A stretch of 64,000 nucleotides of DNA, from positions 42,206,221-42,270,220 of the forward strand of contig CM019696.1 in assembly GCA_009760885.1 (NCBI GenBank), in the 5' to 3' direction. A program made the position numbers and the translations under genes. Origin of the DNA: Achatina immaculata. Its lineage: Eukaryota; Mollusca; Gastropoda; Stylommatophora; Achatinidae. Below, one piece after another: positions 1 through 11,825 of the stretch; within the stretch, counting starts at the first letter, position 1, and each line of letters begins with the position of its first letter. The notes beneath the pieces are model-generated. The model had not been told where the DNA came from, ran no database searches, and was given only the letters and a program-made list of their open reading frames with translations.

Positions 1-2095
1 AGGCAGAAAAGTGAGAAACATCAAACTGAATACAGAACTTCTTAAAAATGATCAAGAACTGAGAGAACAATACAAAGTTATTATAACAAATAGATACAAT
101 GCAATAGCAAAGATAAATAGTATAGATGAACAATGGGAAATGTTAAGAGACTCTATCCACAAAACTGTTAAGGAGATTGTACCACCAAAAAAAGAAGCCC
201 CTAAAAATAAATGGATGACAGACGACATCTTAGGACTGATGGACAAGAGGAGGAGGAGTAAAAATAACGAGACAAAATATAACAAGATAAATAAAGAAAT
301 AAGACGCAAATGCAGAGAAGCAAAAGAAGTGTGGTTAAATGAGCAGTGCAGACAGATAGAGGACTCTCATATTAAAGACAGCAAAAACATGCACAAACGA
401 ATTAATGAACTCACAGGCAGGAAAACAAAATATACCACAGGATGCCTGAAATCGAAAGAAGGTAAAATGTTAATGGGAAAAGAAGACATTGTGGACAGGT
501 GGACAGAGTATATCGGTGAGCTATATGGAGGAGAAAGACCAGAATTAACACCAGATACTGAAAACTGTGAGGGACCACCAATACTTGAAGATGAAATCAT
601 AGATGCCATCAAACACATGAAGAAAGGAAAAGCAACTGGGCCTGATAATATAACAATAGAAGAAATAGAGGCACTAGAGGAGACAGGAATAAAATTAATA
701 AATAAGTTACTGAATGACATTTACAACAGTGGTTATATTCCCAGTGACCTGATTAAATCCACGTTTATAGCACTACCAAAGAAACCAGGTGCAAAGGAAT
801 GTGACGACCATCGGACTATCAGCCTCTCATGTCACATAACGAAGCTACTTCTGAGAATAATTATGAGAAGAACAAGGAAAAAGATAAAAATGGAAATAGC
901 AGATGAACAGTTTGGATTTGTTGAAGGAAAGGGAACACATAATGCCATTTATGCTTTACGAACACTAACAGAAAGAGCTTTAGAAGTACAGAAAGATCTC
1001 TACTTATGCTTCATTGATTACACCAAGGCATTTGACAAGGTGAAACATAATGAAATTATTAAAATGCTTGAAGACATCAATATAGACGGCAAAGACCTGA
1101 GGATTGTAAAACATCTATACTGGCAGCAAGAAGCAGCAGTTCGAGTTGAAAATAGAATTGGAAAATATCAACCTATAAAACAAGGGGTGCGACAAGGATG
1201 TGTACTATCTCCAGACCTTTTTTCTCTGTATAGCGAGAATATTCTAAGAACAATCATCACAGAACCAGGCATAAAAATTGGAGGATACAATATTAACAAC
1301 CTTCGGTATGCTGACGACACAGTACTGATAGCTGAGAACCAACAAGACCTGCAAAATCTCTTGGATAGAGTCGCCAAAGAAAGTGAACAGAAAGGCCTTA
1401 CTTTGAACATCAAAAAGACAGAGACTATGGTTATATCTAAGAAACAGAATCCACCAGCATGCAGTATTAAATTAAACGGAACTGTTCAAAAGCAGGTGCA
1501 GAAATTCAAATACCTTGGAGCAGTAATAACTTCAGATGGGAAATGCAGAACAGAAATTAGGAACAGAATAGGCCAAGCAAAGACGGCATTTCAGAGAATG
1601 AGAAACATATTGACCAACACATCCTTATCAATGAATGTTAGAAAACGAGTCCTAAAATGCTATATTGAACCTATCTTGTTATATGGAAGTGAATCATGGA
1701 CAATAGGCAAGTCTGCACAAAAATCATTGGAAGCAGCAGAAATGTGGTTTATTAGAAGAATGTTGCGAATCCCCTGGACAGCAAAAATAACTAATGAAGA
1801 ATGTAGGAGAAGAGCTGGAGAGACAAATGACCTTGTCAAAAAGATAAGAGAGAGACAATGTACTTTCATAGGACATGCAATGAGAAGAGAGGGCATTGAA
1901 AATATTATAACAACAGGAAAAATAGAAGGAAGAAGATCAAGAGGAAGACCAAGAGAAATGATACTGGACAGTCTGACAGGATGGTGTGAGAGGAGATCAC
2001 CAACTGAGCTGATGGCCTGCATGAAGGATCGCGTACTCTGGAGAAGCATAATAGCCAACGCCAGTCGGCACGGCACATGATGATGATGATGATGA
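1..2095 (+). mobile_element. RTE-clade LINE, family A, copy A1 (5' part outside the window)
   Basis: The frame is open across the left edge and covers the linker, reverse transcriptase and C-terminal region; the endonuclease would lie left of the window. The 3' end is GGCACA followed by (TGA)n at about 2078-2094, the same tail seen in A3 and A4. The next base starts minus-strand B sequence (GTATGGATATATTT), which in B2 is preceded by the missing 3' end of B. A1 is therefore inserted in B1. Confidence 0.9.
2..2080 (+). CDS. Reverse transcriptase polyprotein of A1, C-terminal 690 residues
   Basis: An uninterrupted frame with the RTE order of parts. The N-terminal linker ([25 protein letters not shown]) is followed by reverse transcriptase with [24 protein letters not shown] and the catalytic [10 protein letters not shown] (about residues 430-440). 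The C-terminal region has [10 protein letters not shown] and the basic [10 protein letters not shown]. It carries out target-primed reverse transcription of the element RNA. It has no stop in the window, unlike every other RTE copy here, so A1 may be the youngest. Whether the endonuclease is intact cannot be seen. The true start codon is outside the window. Confidence 0.9.
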   Translation, partial: GRKVRNIKLNTELLKNDQELREQYKVIITNRYNAIAKINSIDEQWEMLRDSIHKTVKEIVPPKKEAPKNKWMTDDILGLMDKRRRSKNNETKYNKINKEIRRKCREAKEVWLNEQCRQIEDSHIKDSKNMHKRINELTGRKTKYTTGCLKSKEGKMLMGKEDIVDRWTEYIGELYGGERPELTPDTENCEGPPILEDEIIDAIKHMKKGKATGPDNITIEEIEALEETGIKLINKLLNDIYNSGYIPSDLIKSTFIALPKKPGAKECDDHRTISLSCHITKLLLRIIMRRTRKKIKMEIADEQFGFVEGKGTHNAIYALRTLTERALEVQKDLYLCFIDYTKAFDKVKHNEIIKMLEDINIDGKDLRIVKHLYWQQEAAVRVENRIGKYQPIKQGVRQGCVLSPDLFSLYSENILRTIITEPGIKIGGYNINNLRYADDTVLIAENQQDLQNLLDRVAKESEQKGLTLNIKKTETMVISKKQNPPACSIKLNGTVQKQVQKFKYLGAVITSDGKCRTEIRNRIGQAKTAFQRMRNILTNTSLSMNVRKRVLKCYIEPILLYGSESWTIGKSAQKSLEAAEMWFIRRMLRIPWTAKITNEECRRRAGETNDLVKKIRERQCTFIGHAMRREGIENIITTGKIEGRRSRGRPREMILDSLTGWCERRSPTELMACMKDRVLWRSIIANASRHGT

Positions 2096-5000
2096 GTATG
2101 GATATATTTCTTTTTTGTGTCCATGATATTTGAAGAGCTCTTCTGTAGCATTTACATTCAAAGGCATTTATGTGTTTCTCAGCTGTTTTGTTAAGTGTCC
2201 AGGTCTCACAGGCATATGTTGCGATGGGAAAAATGCATGCCCTTAAAAATTTTATTTTTGTAGTTCTGTCTGTTCCTTTCCACAGATTCTTTAGTTGTTT
2301 TACTTTCTGAAGAGTGATAAATGTCCTCCTTTTAATTTCCCTCATTGTATCTCCATTATTAGTTAGCAGTGATCCAAGATATTCAAAACTCTCCACTTTT
2401 TCCAGTTTTTTCTCATTGATACATATATCAGCTGCCTTGCTTGTTTTGTCAGTTGTCATCAATTTAGTTTTCTTCGCAGGTTTCGCTCTTTACTATTCTT
2501 ATAGACTGACATAATTAGTTTTTCCATTCCTCTTTGTGTTGTGGACAATAATACTGTGTCATCAGCATATCTAATCTCTGGTATTTCATAATCTCCAATT
2601 GTTATGGAACCATAATATTCTTTGTCTACATCTTCTCTAACATTCCTCATTATATTTTCAGCATACAAGTTCAATAAGTAAGGCGACAATATACACCCCT
2701 GACGGACCCCTTGTTTTATGTCAAACCAAGTTGTTTCACCATTTATTCTTACTGCTGCCTGTTGGTCTAGATACAGCAGTGATGTTAATTGTATCAAATG
2801 TGTTGGAAATCCTATTTTTTTTTTCCATTATTTTCCAAAGTTTCTGGTGGTGTACACAATCAAATGCCTGAGTAGTCTATAAAGGCTAAATATAGATTCA
2901 AATTAAACTCTCTACATTTCTCTATTATTAATCTTATATTGAATATATGATCTCTTGATCCTCTTCCTTGCCTGAATCCTGCTTGGACCATATTGACTTC
3001 TTCTTCTGTTTACTTACGAAGTCTACTCATTATGATTTTTAACAGAATGTTACTGTTATGACAAATTAGGTCAACAGTTCTGTAGTTTGTGCATAATTTC
3101 AAGTTACCCTTTTTTGGCAGCGGTATGAATATAGTTCTTTTCATTTTTTTGGCCAAATATCTGAATGCCATATCTTTTTACATAGTGCATGATAGATTGT
3201 TGCACGTTTCCTTTCCTCCTGCTTTAATAAATTCAACTGTTATCTCATCACATCCTGGTGATTTACCATTTTTCAGATTCTTTACTGCCCATAAAATTTT
3301 TGTCTATTGTCGGTTGAGCTCTTTCCCCTCCAATAATAATTCACACTGTTGATTTCTGCTTTCACAGTCAGTTGTTTCATACATTCCTCTGCAATATTCC
3401 TTCCATCTTTCTAGAATTTCCTCTGTCTCTGTCAAGGTATTCCCCATCTTGTCACAAATTACATTTAGCTTAAGTGTGACATTTCTCGTCAATGTCTTCA
3501 TTTCTTTAAACATTTCACTATTTCTTCCACACTTCTGATGTCCTTCTGTTCTTTCACAGCAATCTTGTATGTATTGTTTTTTGTCTTTTCTTTTGTTTAT
3601 TCGTACTTCTTTTGTTAAATATTTATATTTCTCTTTGTTGTTGTTTGTCACTTTCCATTGCGTCTTCATTTCTTTACGTTGTTTCATCAGTTCTGTAATC
3701 CATCCATTCTTTTGTGTTTTCTTTACTGGAACCATGTCTTTAGCTGTTGTTATTAAGATATCTCTGGCCTGTGTAGCCAAATCATCTGGTGTCATCTCCT
3801 CCTGTACAGCCATCAGGATTTCGAAATGGTTTTTCACTTCTATACCATTTTGTTATGGTATTTTTGTAAGATCAAAGCAGAGTGGTCTTGATCCTGCAAC
3901 TGTCTTTTTTATCTTTATCTTCACGTCTGCTATTAATAACTCATGGTCTGTGTCACAATTAGCACCTTGTAAAGTTTTTGTTGATGTTATACTTGATCTC
4001 CACCTTCTTTGCACTAAAATGTAATCTACTTGATTCTTGGTTTTCCATCAAGTGATATCCATGTGTAAAGTCTTCTTGGATGTTGTTTAAAAGGTGTGTT
4101 AGAAATCATTAGCTCATTTTCCATGCAAAAAGCCATTAGATTGTCACCTGCTTCATTTCTATGTCCTATGCTAAATTTCCCTACATGTAATTCATCTTCT
4201 GTTCTTTCTGTACCAATCTTTGCATTAAAATCCCCCATTATTAATACAATATCATTTTTCCATACCTGGTCTATCATTGTTTGCAGTGTGTTATAAAAGT
4301 CTTCTACTTCCTCTTCTTCTGGTGCTGATGTAGGTGCATATATCTGTATGATATATGACATTTCTAGGAGTGCCCTTAAGTCTGTGAGGATTCTATCACT
4401 TACTGGATTGTAACCTAGTAATGCTTTTGATGTTGATTTATCCAAGTAAAAAGCCACTCCATTCTTTCCTCCTAATTCTCTACTAGAGTATATAAAGATA
4501 TTATCATTCTCGCTCTTGAAGTGTCCTGATCCTTTCCATCGATGTTCACTGATTCCCAAACTGTGTATCCCCCTTCTTTTCATCTCATCACTTATTATTT
4601 GATACTTTCCCTCACACATACTCCTTACACTCCATGATCCTAATCTTACTTTTCTTATTTAGTTTGATGCAGGGATTTTCCTTGGTAACACCATCAGGAT
4701 TTGTCCGTCATCACAATTACTAGTACTGACCTCTGTCTCACAATCTTCCCCAGTGTTAAAATTAGATCTATCTGGCCTGGGGGACTCACCACCAGATCTT
4801 TTTCCCGTTTGACTTTCCATGTTGCTGTTTGGGTTTCTTGGTATAGTTTCTGAAGATAGTTTACCATTGCTTTCCTTCTGGGCAGTGACTGTACTAGTCA
4901 TTGATCATAGCCATTGTCTCTACAATGAGATCATCTGTCTACCATCATAGAATGGTGACTATTACCAACATTATCTGTTGGCTGCTCTCCCATTCCATCC

Positions 5001-5136
5001 ACCACCTGCTCCCATGGCTTCATGTCACCATGATAGGGGGGGCTATATGGGTACTCCACCTTGCCCAAGGGTGTCCCGTAGACTGACGGAGGTGTCTTAC
5101 TTCTCCTTTGATAGGGGATACCCCTACCCCGCTAAC
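2096..5136 (-). mobile_element. RTE-clade LINE, family B, copy B1 (frameshifted, 3' end cut by A1)
   Basis: Reading on the minus strand: a 5' leader ending near 5131-5136 (GTTAGCGGGG type end), an N-terminal segment (4901-4659), apurinic-type endonuclease (4619-4026, with LIMGDFNAKIGTE and HPRRLYTW), linker (3837-3304), reverse transcriptase with GVRQGCILSP and [11 protein letters not shown] (2797-2500), and the start of the C-terminal part (2462-2096, ATYACETWTLNKT). Several frameshifts and stops break the frame. The last 350 bp or so seen in B2 and B3 are displaced beyond A1. B1 itself sits in A2 at 5136. Confidence 0.88.
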
Positions 5137-6910
5137 CTCTATTTCTTATATTGTTACATTATCAGGCCCAGTCGCTTTTCATTTCTTCATGTGTTTGATA
5201 GCATCTATGATTTCATCTTCAAGTACTGGTGGTCCAATACAGTTTTCAGTATCTGGTGTTAATTCTGGTCTTTCTCCTCCATATAGCTCACCGATGTACT
5301 CTATCCACCTGTGCACAATGTCTTCTTTTCCCATTAACATTTTACCTTCTTTTGATTTCAGGCATCCTGTGGTATATTTTGTTTTCCTGCCTGTGAGTTC
5401 ACTAATTCGTTTGTGCATGTTTTTGCTGTCTTTATTATGAGAGTCCTCTATTTGTCTGCACTGTTCATTTAACCACACTTCTTTTGCTTTTCTGCACCTG
5501 TCTTATTTCTTTATTTATCTTGCTATATTTTTCCTCGTTATTTTTACTCCTCCTCCTCTTGTCCATCAGTCCTAAGATGTCGTCTGTCATCCATTTATTT
5601 TTAGGGGCTTCTTTTTTTGGTGGTACAATCTCCTTAACAGTTTGGTGGATAGAATCTCTTAACATTTCCCATTGTTCATCTATACTATTTATCTTTGCTA
5701 TTGCATTGTATCTATTTGTTATAATAACTCTGTATTGTTCTCCCAGTTCTTGGTCATTTTTAAGGAGTTCTGTATTCAGTTTGATGTTTCTCACTTTTCT
5801 GCATGCTTTCTTTAGCTTTATTCTAATTTTTCCACAGAGTGGATCGTGGTCACTATTGCAGTCAGCTCCTGGCATGGTTTTTGTTGTCAGTAATGCATTC
5901 CTGAATCGTATGTTGATTAATACATAGTCTATCTGGTTAAAAGTCTTTTGTCTGGGCTGCACCTCTTTGACAGTCTTCAGGGATGTTGTTTAAACCAGGT
6001 GTTTCCTACAACCATGTTGTGTATTCTTGCCCATTCAATTAATTTACTACCTACGTCATTCCTCTCCTCCAGTCCATAGTCGCCAACGTTGTCTGAAGTT
6101 CTTCCTTTACCAACTTTGGCATTAAAATATCCCATCAGTATAGTAATTTCATCTGACTTTGTGTGTTTCAGGGCTGTCTCTATGTCATTATAAAATAGCT
6201 GTACATCTTCTTCAGAACTTTCAGATGTTGGAGCATACACTTGTATAATATTTATGTTTATTGGTTATCCTTTAAGTTGGACTAGCAGGACTCAGTCCGA
6301 GATGCTCAAATATCCTACAATTGTCCTTGCTGTTTGTTTGTCAAATATTATTCCTACTCTTCATTCATGTTTCTCACTTCCTGAATATATTATTGTATAT
6401 TTATCAGAGTTTATCTTCCCTGCACCTGTCCATCTAACTTCACTCATTCCTAATATGTTGATCTTCATCTTTTCCATTTCCCTCTTTACATTTTCTAATT
6501 TTCCAGCCTGGAATAAAGTTCTAACATTCCTTGTTGCTATTTTGAACTTGTTAGTTTTGCCACCAGTAGCTTGATGATGATCTGGGCTCACCTGTGGCTC
6601 ATGAACTGCCCTACCGGATGAGGCTGTTCCAGAGGAACATCCATTAACATCATTCATGGCAAATCTATTCTCTGAATAAGCATAATTGTTCTTGGGAGCT
6701 ACAACAGTGGTTTCGTATCGCCTTCTGTCTGTTTATGTACGGACTCTCCACTAGCCTTTGGACTCCCTGTTCTACTCGCAAGGCAGCAGGAGCGAGAGGT
6801 TTTAAGGCACCTCTTACTCGCCTGGTGTTACCTTCAATGAGCACATGAGGCATTTTATAGGAATAGTAGAGCCACCTACCACCTCACCTCGTTCTCTGAG
6901 ACTACTGCCC
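5137..6910 (-). mobile_element. RTE-clade LINE, family A, copy A2 (5' half, cut by B1)
   Basis: This corresponds to the 5' half of A3: the leader from 6910, an ATG region (6657, MNDVNGCSSGTASS), endonuclease (KIATRNVRTLFQAGKLENV, then 6240-5977 and 5962-5465 with NQIDYVLIN and DCNSDHDPLCGKI) and linker (to about 5160). Similarity to A stops at 5137, where the 5' end of B1 begins. The rest of A2 must lie beyond the left edge. Frameshifts and a truncated catalytic region make it inactive. In WNVRTL the Trp is Arg. Confidence 0.86.
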
Positions 6911-7044
6911 GTTGGTCTAAACCTGCTAATTTGGGTAAATCCTTATTCACAGGGATCCTCCATATCTCAAGGATTTTCATCATGTGCCACATGTGACACG
7001 CTGGGTTGGGGATGGTCATCCCAGCTTTACCCAGTTTACTTATA

Positions 7045-7330
7045 ACTACCATTATGAAAAACAACCGACTGAGATGTCTCAGACACTTGGAGAGGATGAA
7101 AGAGAACAGACAGACAAAAAAGGCTTATACAGAAGTGATTAATGGAGAAAGACAAAAGGCGGACTGACACAATGGTGGCGTGACAACCTGGAAGAAAATC
7201 TATGAGCCCTTTGAGTGGACAACTGGCAGGAGAAGACTAATAACAGAGAGGAATGGGGACATGTCTTTTCTGCTGCAATAAGCTACAATGGCTCAGAAAG
7301 CTGAATGAAAAAAATTAATTTCCTGCTGAA
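7045..7330 (+). pseudogene. 3' end relic of an RTE-type LINE
   Basis: Conceptual translation gives NNRLRCLRHLERMKENRQTK, then KGGLTQWWRDNLEE and REEWGHVFSAA. This is the zinc-knuckle-like C-terminal region typical of RTE polyproteins (LRW.GH..RM...R.P). Several stops are present. It is too short to place in family A, B, C or D. Confidence 0.55.
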
Positions 7331-7505
7331 CTGTGCTGATAAGATGAATAAAGAATATCATTTTATAAGCTTATTCATCTCAAAACTGAGGACAGGTATG
7401 ATAAAACAAATCAGTCAATGGACAAATGACATCCATAATGAAAAAGAAATACATCATAAATGAAACAAAAAGAGCACTATACAACACATTCTTTCTCCCA
7501 ACTCT

Positions 7506-7507
<2 letters not shown>

Positions 7508-7544
<37 letters not shown>

Positions 7545-8160
7545 GTCCCAGTCGATAGGTGTAGGATGTCATGTTGTTCCATAACCCTCAATCCCATGTG
7601 CATCTCAACAACCTTATCACTGAGCATTTCCCATGGCAGGATGCCAGACCATCAAATATCTTTTCTCTCTGCCTATCTCTGTCTCTTTTACCTTCCATCT
7701 TCCCTGTCACCATTAGGTGCTCTAGCCCACTTATCCTCAAAACATGCCCCACAAATTTGGACTGTCATTTTCTGATCTTTGTTATAATTTTCCTTGCTTC
7801 TTGTGCCTCTTTCCAAACTTTCTCATTCAATTTTCCCACTGTCCAATGTACCTTCTGCATTATTTTTCTTAAGAACCACATTTCAGCTGATTCCAGCCTT
7901 CTTTGTATCTCTTTACTGACCACCCAGGCTTCACATACATAGAACAGGACTGGTTCAATGTAACATTGTAGCACTCTCTTCCTGACTTTCATTGATAGCA
8001 ATTTACTGCAAAGTATTTATTTCAGTTTTTGAAAGGAGGTCTTGGCTTGTGCAGTTCTGCTTTTTACTTCAGTGATACATCTTCCACCTGATGTTAGCAA
8101 GGTGCCTAAGTACTTAAAACTGTCAGCTTGGTTTAATTTTGTTAGTTAGTTAATTGACTG
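7508..8160 (-). pseudogene. Family-A-like RTE relic with a GA tail
   Basis: On the minus strand, ADSFKYLGTLLTSGG, then SMKVRKRVLQCYIEPVLFY, AEMWFLRKIMQ and KFVGHVLRISGLEHLMVTGK parallel the C-terminal third of A1 but are clearly diverged. The 3' end is a (GA)n run, seen as CT repeats at about 7508-7542. Frameshifts separate the blocks. Confidence 0.75.
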
Positions 8161-8509
8161 ATCATCCTCACTGAACATCAGACAGTTAGTCTGTAAGTGG
8201 ACTAATATTTCAATATTTCCACCAGTGTTTAGCAGCTGACAGCACCAGCTCTGTGCTGATTAATCAGTCTTCTTTGCTTCCCACTGTAGTACTCTTGTCT
8301 GGCCACGACACGTCCGACGTCATGCTCCAGTAATCTGTGCATGGTTGCAGATTCAGAACTGTTGACTGAATTAGCAATTTGACTAGTTCTTTGAATGTGT
8401 TCAGGATATCAGCCCTCCACTATAGCTATGCCAGCAAATCTGTCTGGCCATTCATTACCTTTAACTCCCACACAAAATGGCACAAAAATGATGACACTTT
8501 GTTCTTCCA

Positions 8510-9080
8510 TGTTTTTCCCTATATCTTTGTCATCTCTTTTGTCATGGTATAGATCTTTTATATATTCATCCCATCTTTTCATTATCTCTTATCTGTTTGT
8601 ACATATCTACACTGTTATCTCTGTGGAGGTCTATTTCCTTGCATTTCCTATCTAGCCATTCTTCTTTGGCACTGTAACACTTACTCTGTATTTCCTTGTT
8701 TATTTGTTAAAATTTATTTTGGTCATGTTTCAGTTCTCTTCTTTTTTTCCTTTAAATGAAGAATCATCATTATCATCATCATGTGCCTTCTCTGGAACAA
8801 AGGTTGGTGGTAATGAATCCCTCGCTCCCTGGCCTTGATGGTGCACTCAGCCAGGCTGTATCCTGTCCATTCTCGTATGTTATCTCTACATCTGTATTTC
8901 TCTCGCTCTTCTTCCCTCCACCCTTCCCTCTAGCATGATCTTCAGTATATTGTTAATGTTTTCTGATATGACTAAAGCATTTTGTTTTCTTCATCCTTAT
9001 TTCTCTTAGAAGTTCACACTGCACTTGGAGCTCTTCTAAAACTTGCGCATTTGCTCTTTTCACTCCATGTTATATGACTT
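8510..9080 (-). pseudogene. RTE relics: linker piece and a separate 3' end
   Basis: 8755-8510 reads NKQINKEIQSKCYSAKEEWL and DRKCKEIDLHRDN, parallel to the A linker. 9080-8760 reads IRMKKTKCFSHIRKH and later YENGQDTAWLSAP, then an ATGATG-type tail at 8760-8780, resembling another RTE C-terminus. The order shows these are two insertions or a rearranged one. 8160-8510 holds nothing I recognise. Confidence 0.5.
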
Positions 9081-9097
9081 AGCTTTGGGGGTGAAGG

Positions 9098-9375
9098 CGC
9101 TGTCCAATTAGACAATCAGCAAACCATAGCTGATACGCTAGCTGATTGGGTTAGCAAACCACAGCTGATATGCTAGCGTCAGGGTTAGCAAACCACAGCT
9201 GATATGCTAGCATCAGGGTTAGCAAACCACAGGTGATATACTAGCTGATCAGGTTAGCAAACCATAGCTGATACACTAGCTGATTGGGTTAGCAAACCAT
9301 AGCTGATATGCTAGCATCAGGGTTAGCAAACCACAGCTGATATGCTAGCATCAGGGTTAGCAAACCATAGCTGAC
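9098..9375. repeat. 34-36 bp tandem repeat
   Basis: About eight imperfect copies share GTTAGCAAACCACAGCTGAT followed by ATGCTAGC and either ATCAGG or TGATTGG. The following 9380-9545 has a short minus-strand open frame with no recognisable domain. Confidence 0.85.
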
Positions 9376-9633
9376 CAAGACCTTGTCCCACCTCTCTGTT
9401 GGTACCCCTAGTATCAGACCTAACCTGGCTAACAGGGCAGGGATTGCCACAGTCCCCATGGTAGTAGAGTCTGCTAAAGAAGTTTTGCACACACCCTGCT
9501 TTTTTAGGTGCACTCTGGGACTGAAAAAAAAAATAGCTGCCATAATCCGCTTCTAAGCCAATATGATGTTGTGCCTCAACACCTTCAAAGCATCAGCTAC
9601 AAAGAACACCAGCTCACAGTTACAGGGGATAGT

Positions 9634-10400
9634 ACAAGACAAGACAAGACAAGATGAGCCAGTTTTCTGTAGAACCACATTTCTGCTGCATTAATCTTTC
9701 TCCCCAGCTTTTTGCTTGAGTCCAGGTTTCTGTATTTTACAAATCTAATTTTGTTTTTATGGGTGATTTCTAGATAACAGCACTGTTTTCATGGGTGATG
9801 AATGTGTGTGATTTCTAGATAACAGCACTGTTTTCGTGGGTGATGAATGTGTGCGATTTCTAGATAACAGCACTGTTTTCGTGGGTGATGAATGTGTGTG
9901 ATTTCTAGATAACAGCACTGTTTTCGTGGGTGATGAATGTGTGTGATTTCTAGATAACAGCACTGTTTTCGTGGGTGATGAATGTGTGCGATTTCTAGAT
10001 AACAGCACTGTTTTCATGGGTGATGAATGTGTGTGATTTCTAGATAACAGCACTGTTTTCGTGGGTGATGAATGTGTGCGATTTCTAGATAACAGCACTG
10101 TTTTCGTGGGTGTTGAATGTGTGTGATTTCTAGATAACAGCACTGTTTTCATGGGTGATGAATGTGTGTGATTTCTAGATAACAGCACTGTTTTCGTGGG
10201 TGTTGAATGTGTGTGATTTCTAGATAACAGCACTGTTTTCATGGGTGTTGAATGTAGGTGATTTCTAGATAACAGCACTGTTTTCGTGGGTGACGAATGT
10301 GTGTGATTTCTAGATAACAGCACTGTTTTCGTGGGTGTTGATGTGTGTTTTGCCATTCCTATTCTTTTCTTTATCTCCATCTCACATCTCCCACATCTAT
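9634..10400 (-). pseudogene. RTE C-terminal relic interrupted by a 45-bp minisatellite
   Basis: Right of the array the minus strand reads EIKKRIGMAKHTS. Left of it come NKIRFVKYRN and INAAEMWFYRKLAHL. Both match the same RTE segment (RRIG.AK..F..MK..L, then [NT]KIR...KC and AEMWF.R). The array therefore grew inside the former coding sequence between the two blocks. The 3' end is a (CAAGA)n-type run near 9634-9657. Confidence 0.65.
9762..10345. repeat. 45-bp minisatellite, about 13 copies, in frame
   Basis: The exact 45-bp period encodes 15 residues per unit on the minus strand (TPTKTVLLSRNHTHS), keeping about 190 codons open. It lies inside an RTE coding relic. Copies differ mainly at C/T in CGTGGG or CATGGG. 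Confidence 0.95.
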
Positions 10401-10499
10401 GTATGTATGTGTGAGTGCTATCTTATTAGGTTCATTACTTCTTCTCTTTTACTTTGAATGTAATAGTTTAATCTTACACTCTTTTGACATGTTTTTTTT

Positions 10500-10650
10500 T
10501 TCCTAATGTAATTTGTATACCTGTATTAAATCGAGTGTGTGGGAAGAATGGAAGATGGAGTGATGAAGAGCAGAATGTAAGATGGGCATGCGTGCCAAAT
10601 TCTTTATCCTTTAAAAATAAAGATTTCATTCATTCATTCATCTCATATGA
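10500..10650 (+). mobile_element. Short retroelement 3' end with an ATTC-repeat tail
   Basis: A segment ending CCTTTAAAAATAAAGATTTC and then (ATTC)n looks like the 3' end of a SINE or LINE. The body shows no recognisable domain and no boundary repeat could be fixed. Confidence 0.3.
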
Positions 10651-11825
10651 AGAATATCCTCTGTCATCCATTTCTGTTTAGCTTGCCTAGTCTTCTCTGG
10701 TACTATTTCCTTGGATGTCTGTTGTATGGCTTCTTTTAACATTGCCACTGTTTGTCTGTTGTATGGCTTCTTTCAACATTGCCCACTGTTTGTCTGTTAT
10801 TTGGCTTCTTTCAACACTGTCCACTGTTTGTCTGTTATTTGGCTTCTTTCAACATTGCCCACTGTTTGTCTGTTATTTGGCTTCTTTCAACATTGCCCAC
10901 TGTTTGTCTGTTATTTGGCTTCTTTCAACACTGTCCACTGTTTGTCTGTTATTTGGCTTCTTTCAACACTGTCCACTGTTTGTCTGTTATTTGGCTTCTT
11001 TCAACACTGTCCACTGTTTGTCTGTTATTTGGCTTCTTTCAACACTGTCCACTGTTTGTCTATTATTTGGCTTCTTTCAACACTGTCCACTGTTTGTCTG
11101 TTATTTGGCTTCTTTCAACACTGCCCACTGTTTGTCTGTTATTTGGCTTCTTTCAACACTGTCCACTGTTTGTCTGTTATTTGGCTTCTTTCAACACTGT
11201 CCACTGTTTGTGTGTTGTATAACTTCTTTCAAGTGTCCATTGTTCATCTGTTGTTCCTATCTTCATCATCAGCATTGTATTTGTTTCATGTGATGGCACT
11301 GTAATGTTCATGGATAGCTGTATTTCTGTCTAGAATGCTTTTATTCAGTTTTTTCATCTGAGTTATGGGTCTTTGCAGTTTCTTTAGTTTCATTCTAAGT
11401 TTGCCTATCACAGAAACATGGATCACTGTTACAGTCTGTGCCTTAACAGACAAAAGTGAATTTCTAAATCTTTTGTTTATTATAATGTAACCAATTATGT
11501 TTCTCATCTCATTATCCAGGTTTCTCCAGGTCCATAATTTACTGGGTTGTTGTTTATGCCACATGTTTCCAATGATTAAATTGTTCTATCTAGCCCAGTC
11601 TAGCAGCATTTCTCTTCTTTCATTTACATCTCCCATGCCCAAGCCTCCCATGACTTCTCTGTCATGTTCTCTTTCATCTTTTACATTTAGATCTCCCATC
11701 ACTATCACTATCTCAAATGATTCATACTGCTTCACTGACAGTTCTCTGTCATGCTCTCTTTCATCTTTTTACATTTAGATCTTCCATTACTATCACTACT
11801 TCAAATGATTCACATTGCTTCACTG
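10651..11825 (-). pseudogene. RTE endonuclease-linker relic with an internal 38-bp minisatellite
   Basis: On the minus strand, 11825-11290 gives endonuclease blocks (MGGLGMGDVNERREMLLDWA, NLIIGNMWHKQQP, GYIIINKRFRNSLLS, GKLRMKLKKLQRP). The 38-bp array follows, then EIVPEKTRQAKQKWMTEDIL at about 10715-10650, the start of the linker. The order is that of A1 and A3. A tandem duplication of about 85 bp lies at 11665-11810. Cut at 11825 by the Penelope-like element. Confidence 0.8.
10735..11230. repeat. 38-bp minisatellite, about 13 copies, from RTE linker sequence
   Basis: The unit contains TGTTTGTCTGTTATTTGGCT. On the minus strand it corresponds to the QW.ML.EAIQQT segment of the RTE linker, which abuts EIVP. 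Because 38 is not a multiple of three, all three plus frames stay open; these frames are not genes. Confidence 0.93.

Noticed and set aside
4659..4901. Separate small gene upstream of the B1 endonuclease
   Set aside because: The same sequence precedes the endonuclease in B3, so it is the N-terminal or leader part of element B.
9289..9543. 84-codon minus frame beside the 34-bp repeat
   Set aside because: Partly inside the repeat, no domain recognised, and no splice or promoter context.
10711..11304. Three overlapping hydrophobic open frames of 156-197 codons
   Set aside because: Produced by the 38-bp minisatellite, whose period shifts frame; derived from antisense RTE linker.
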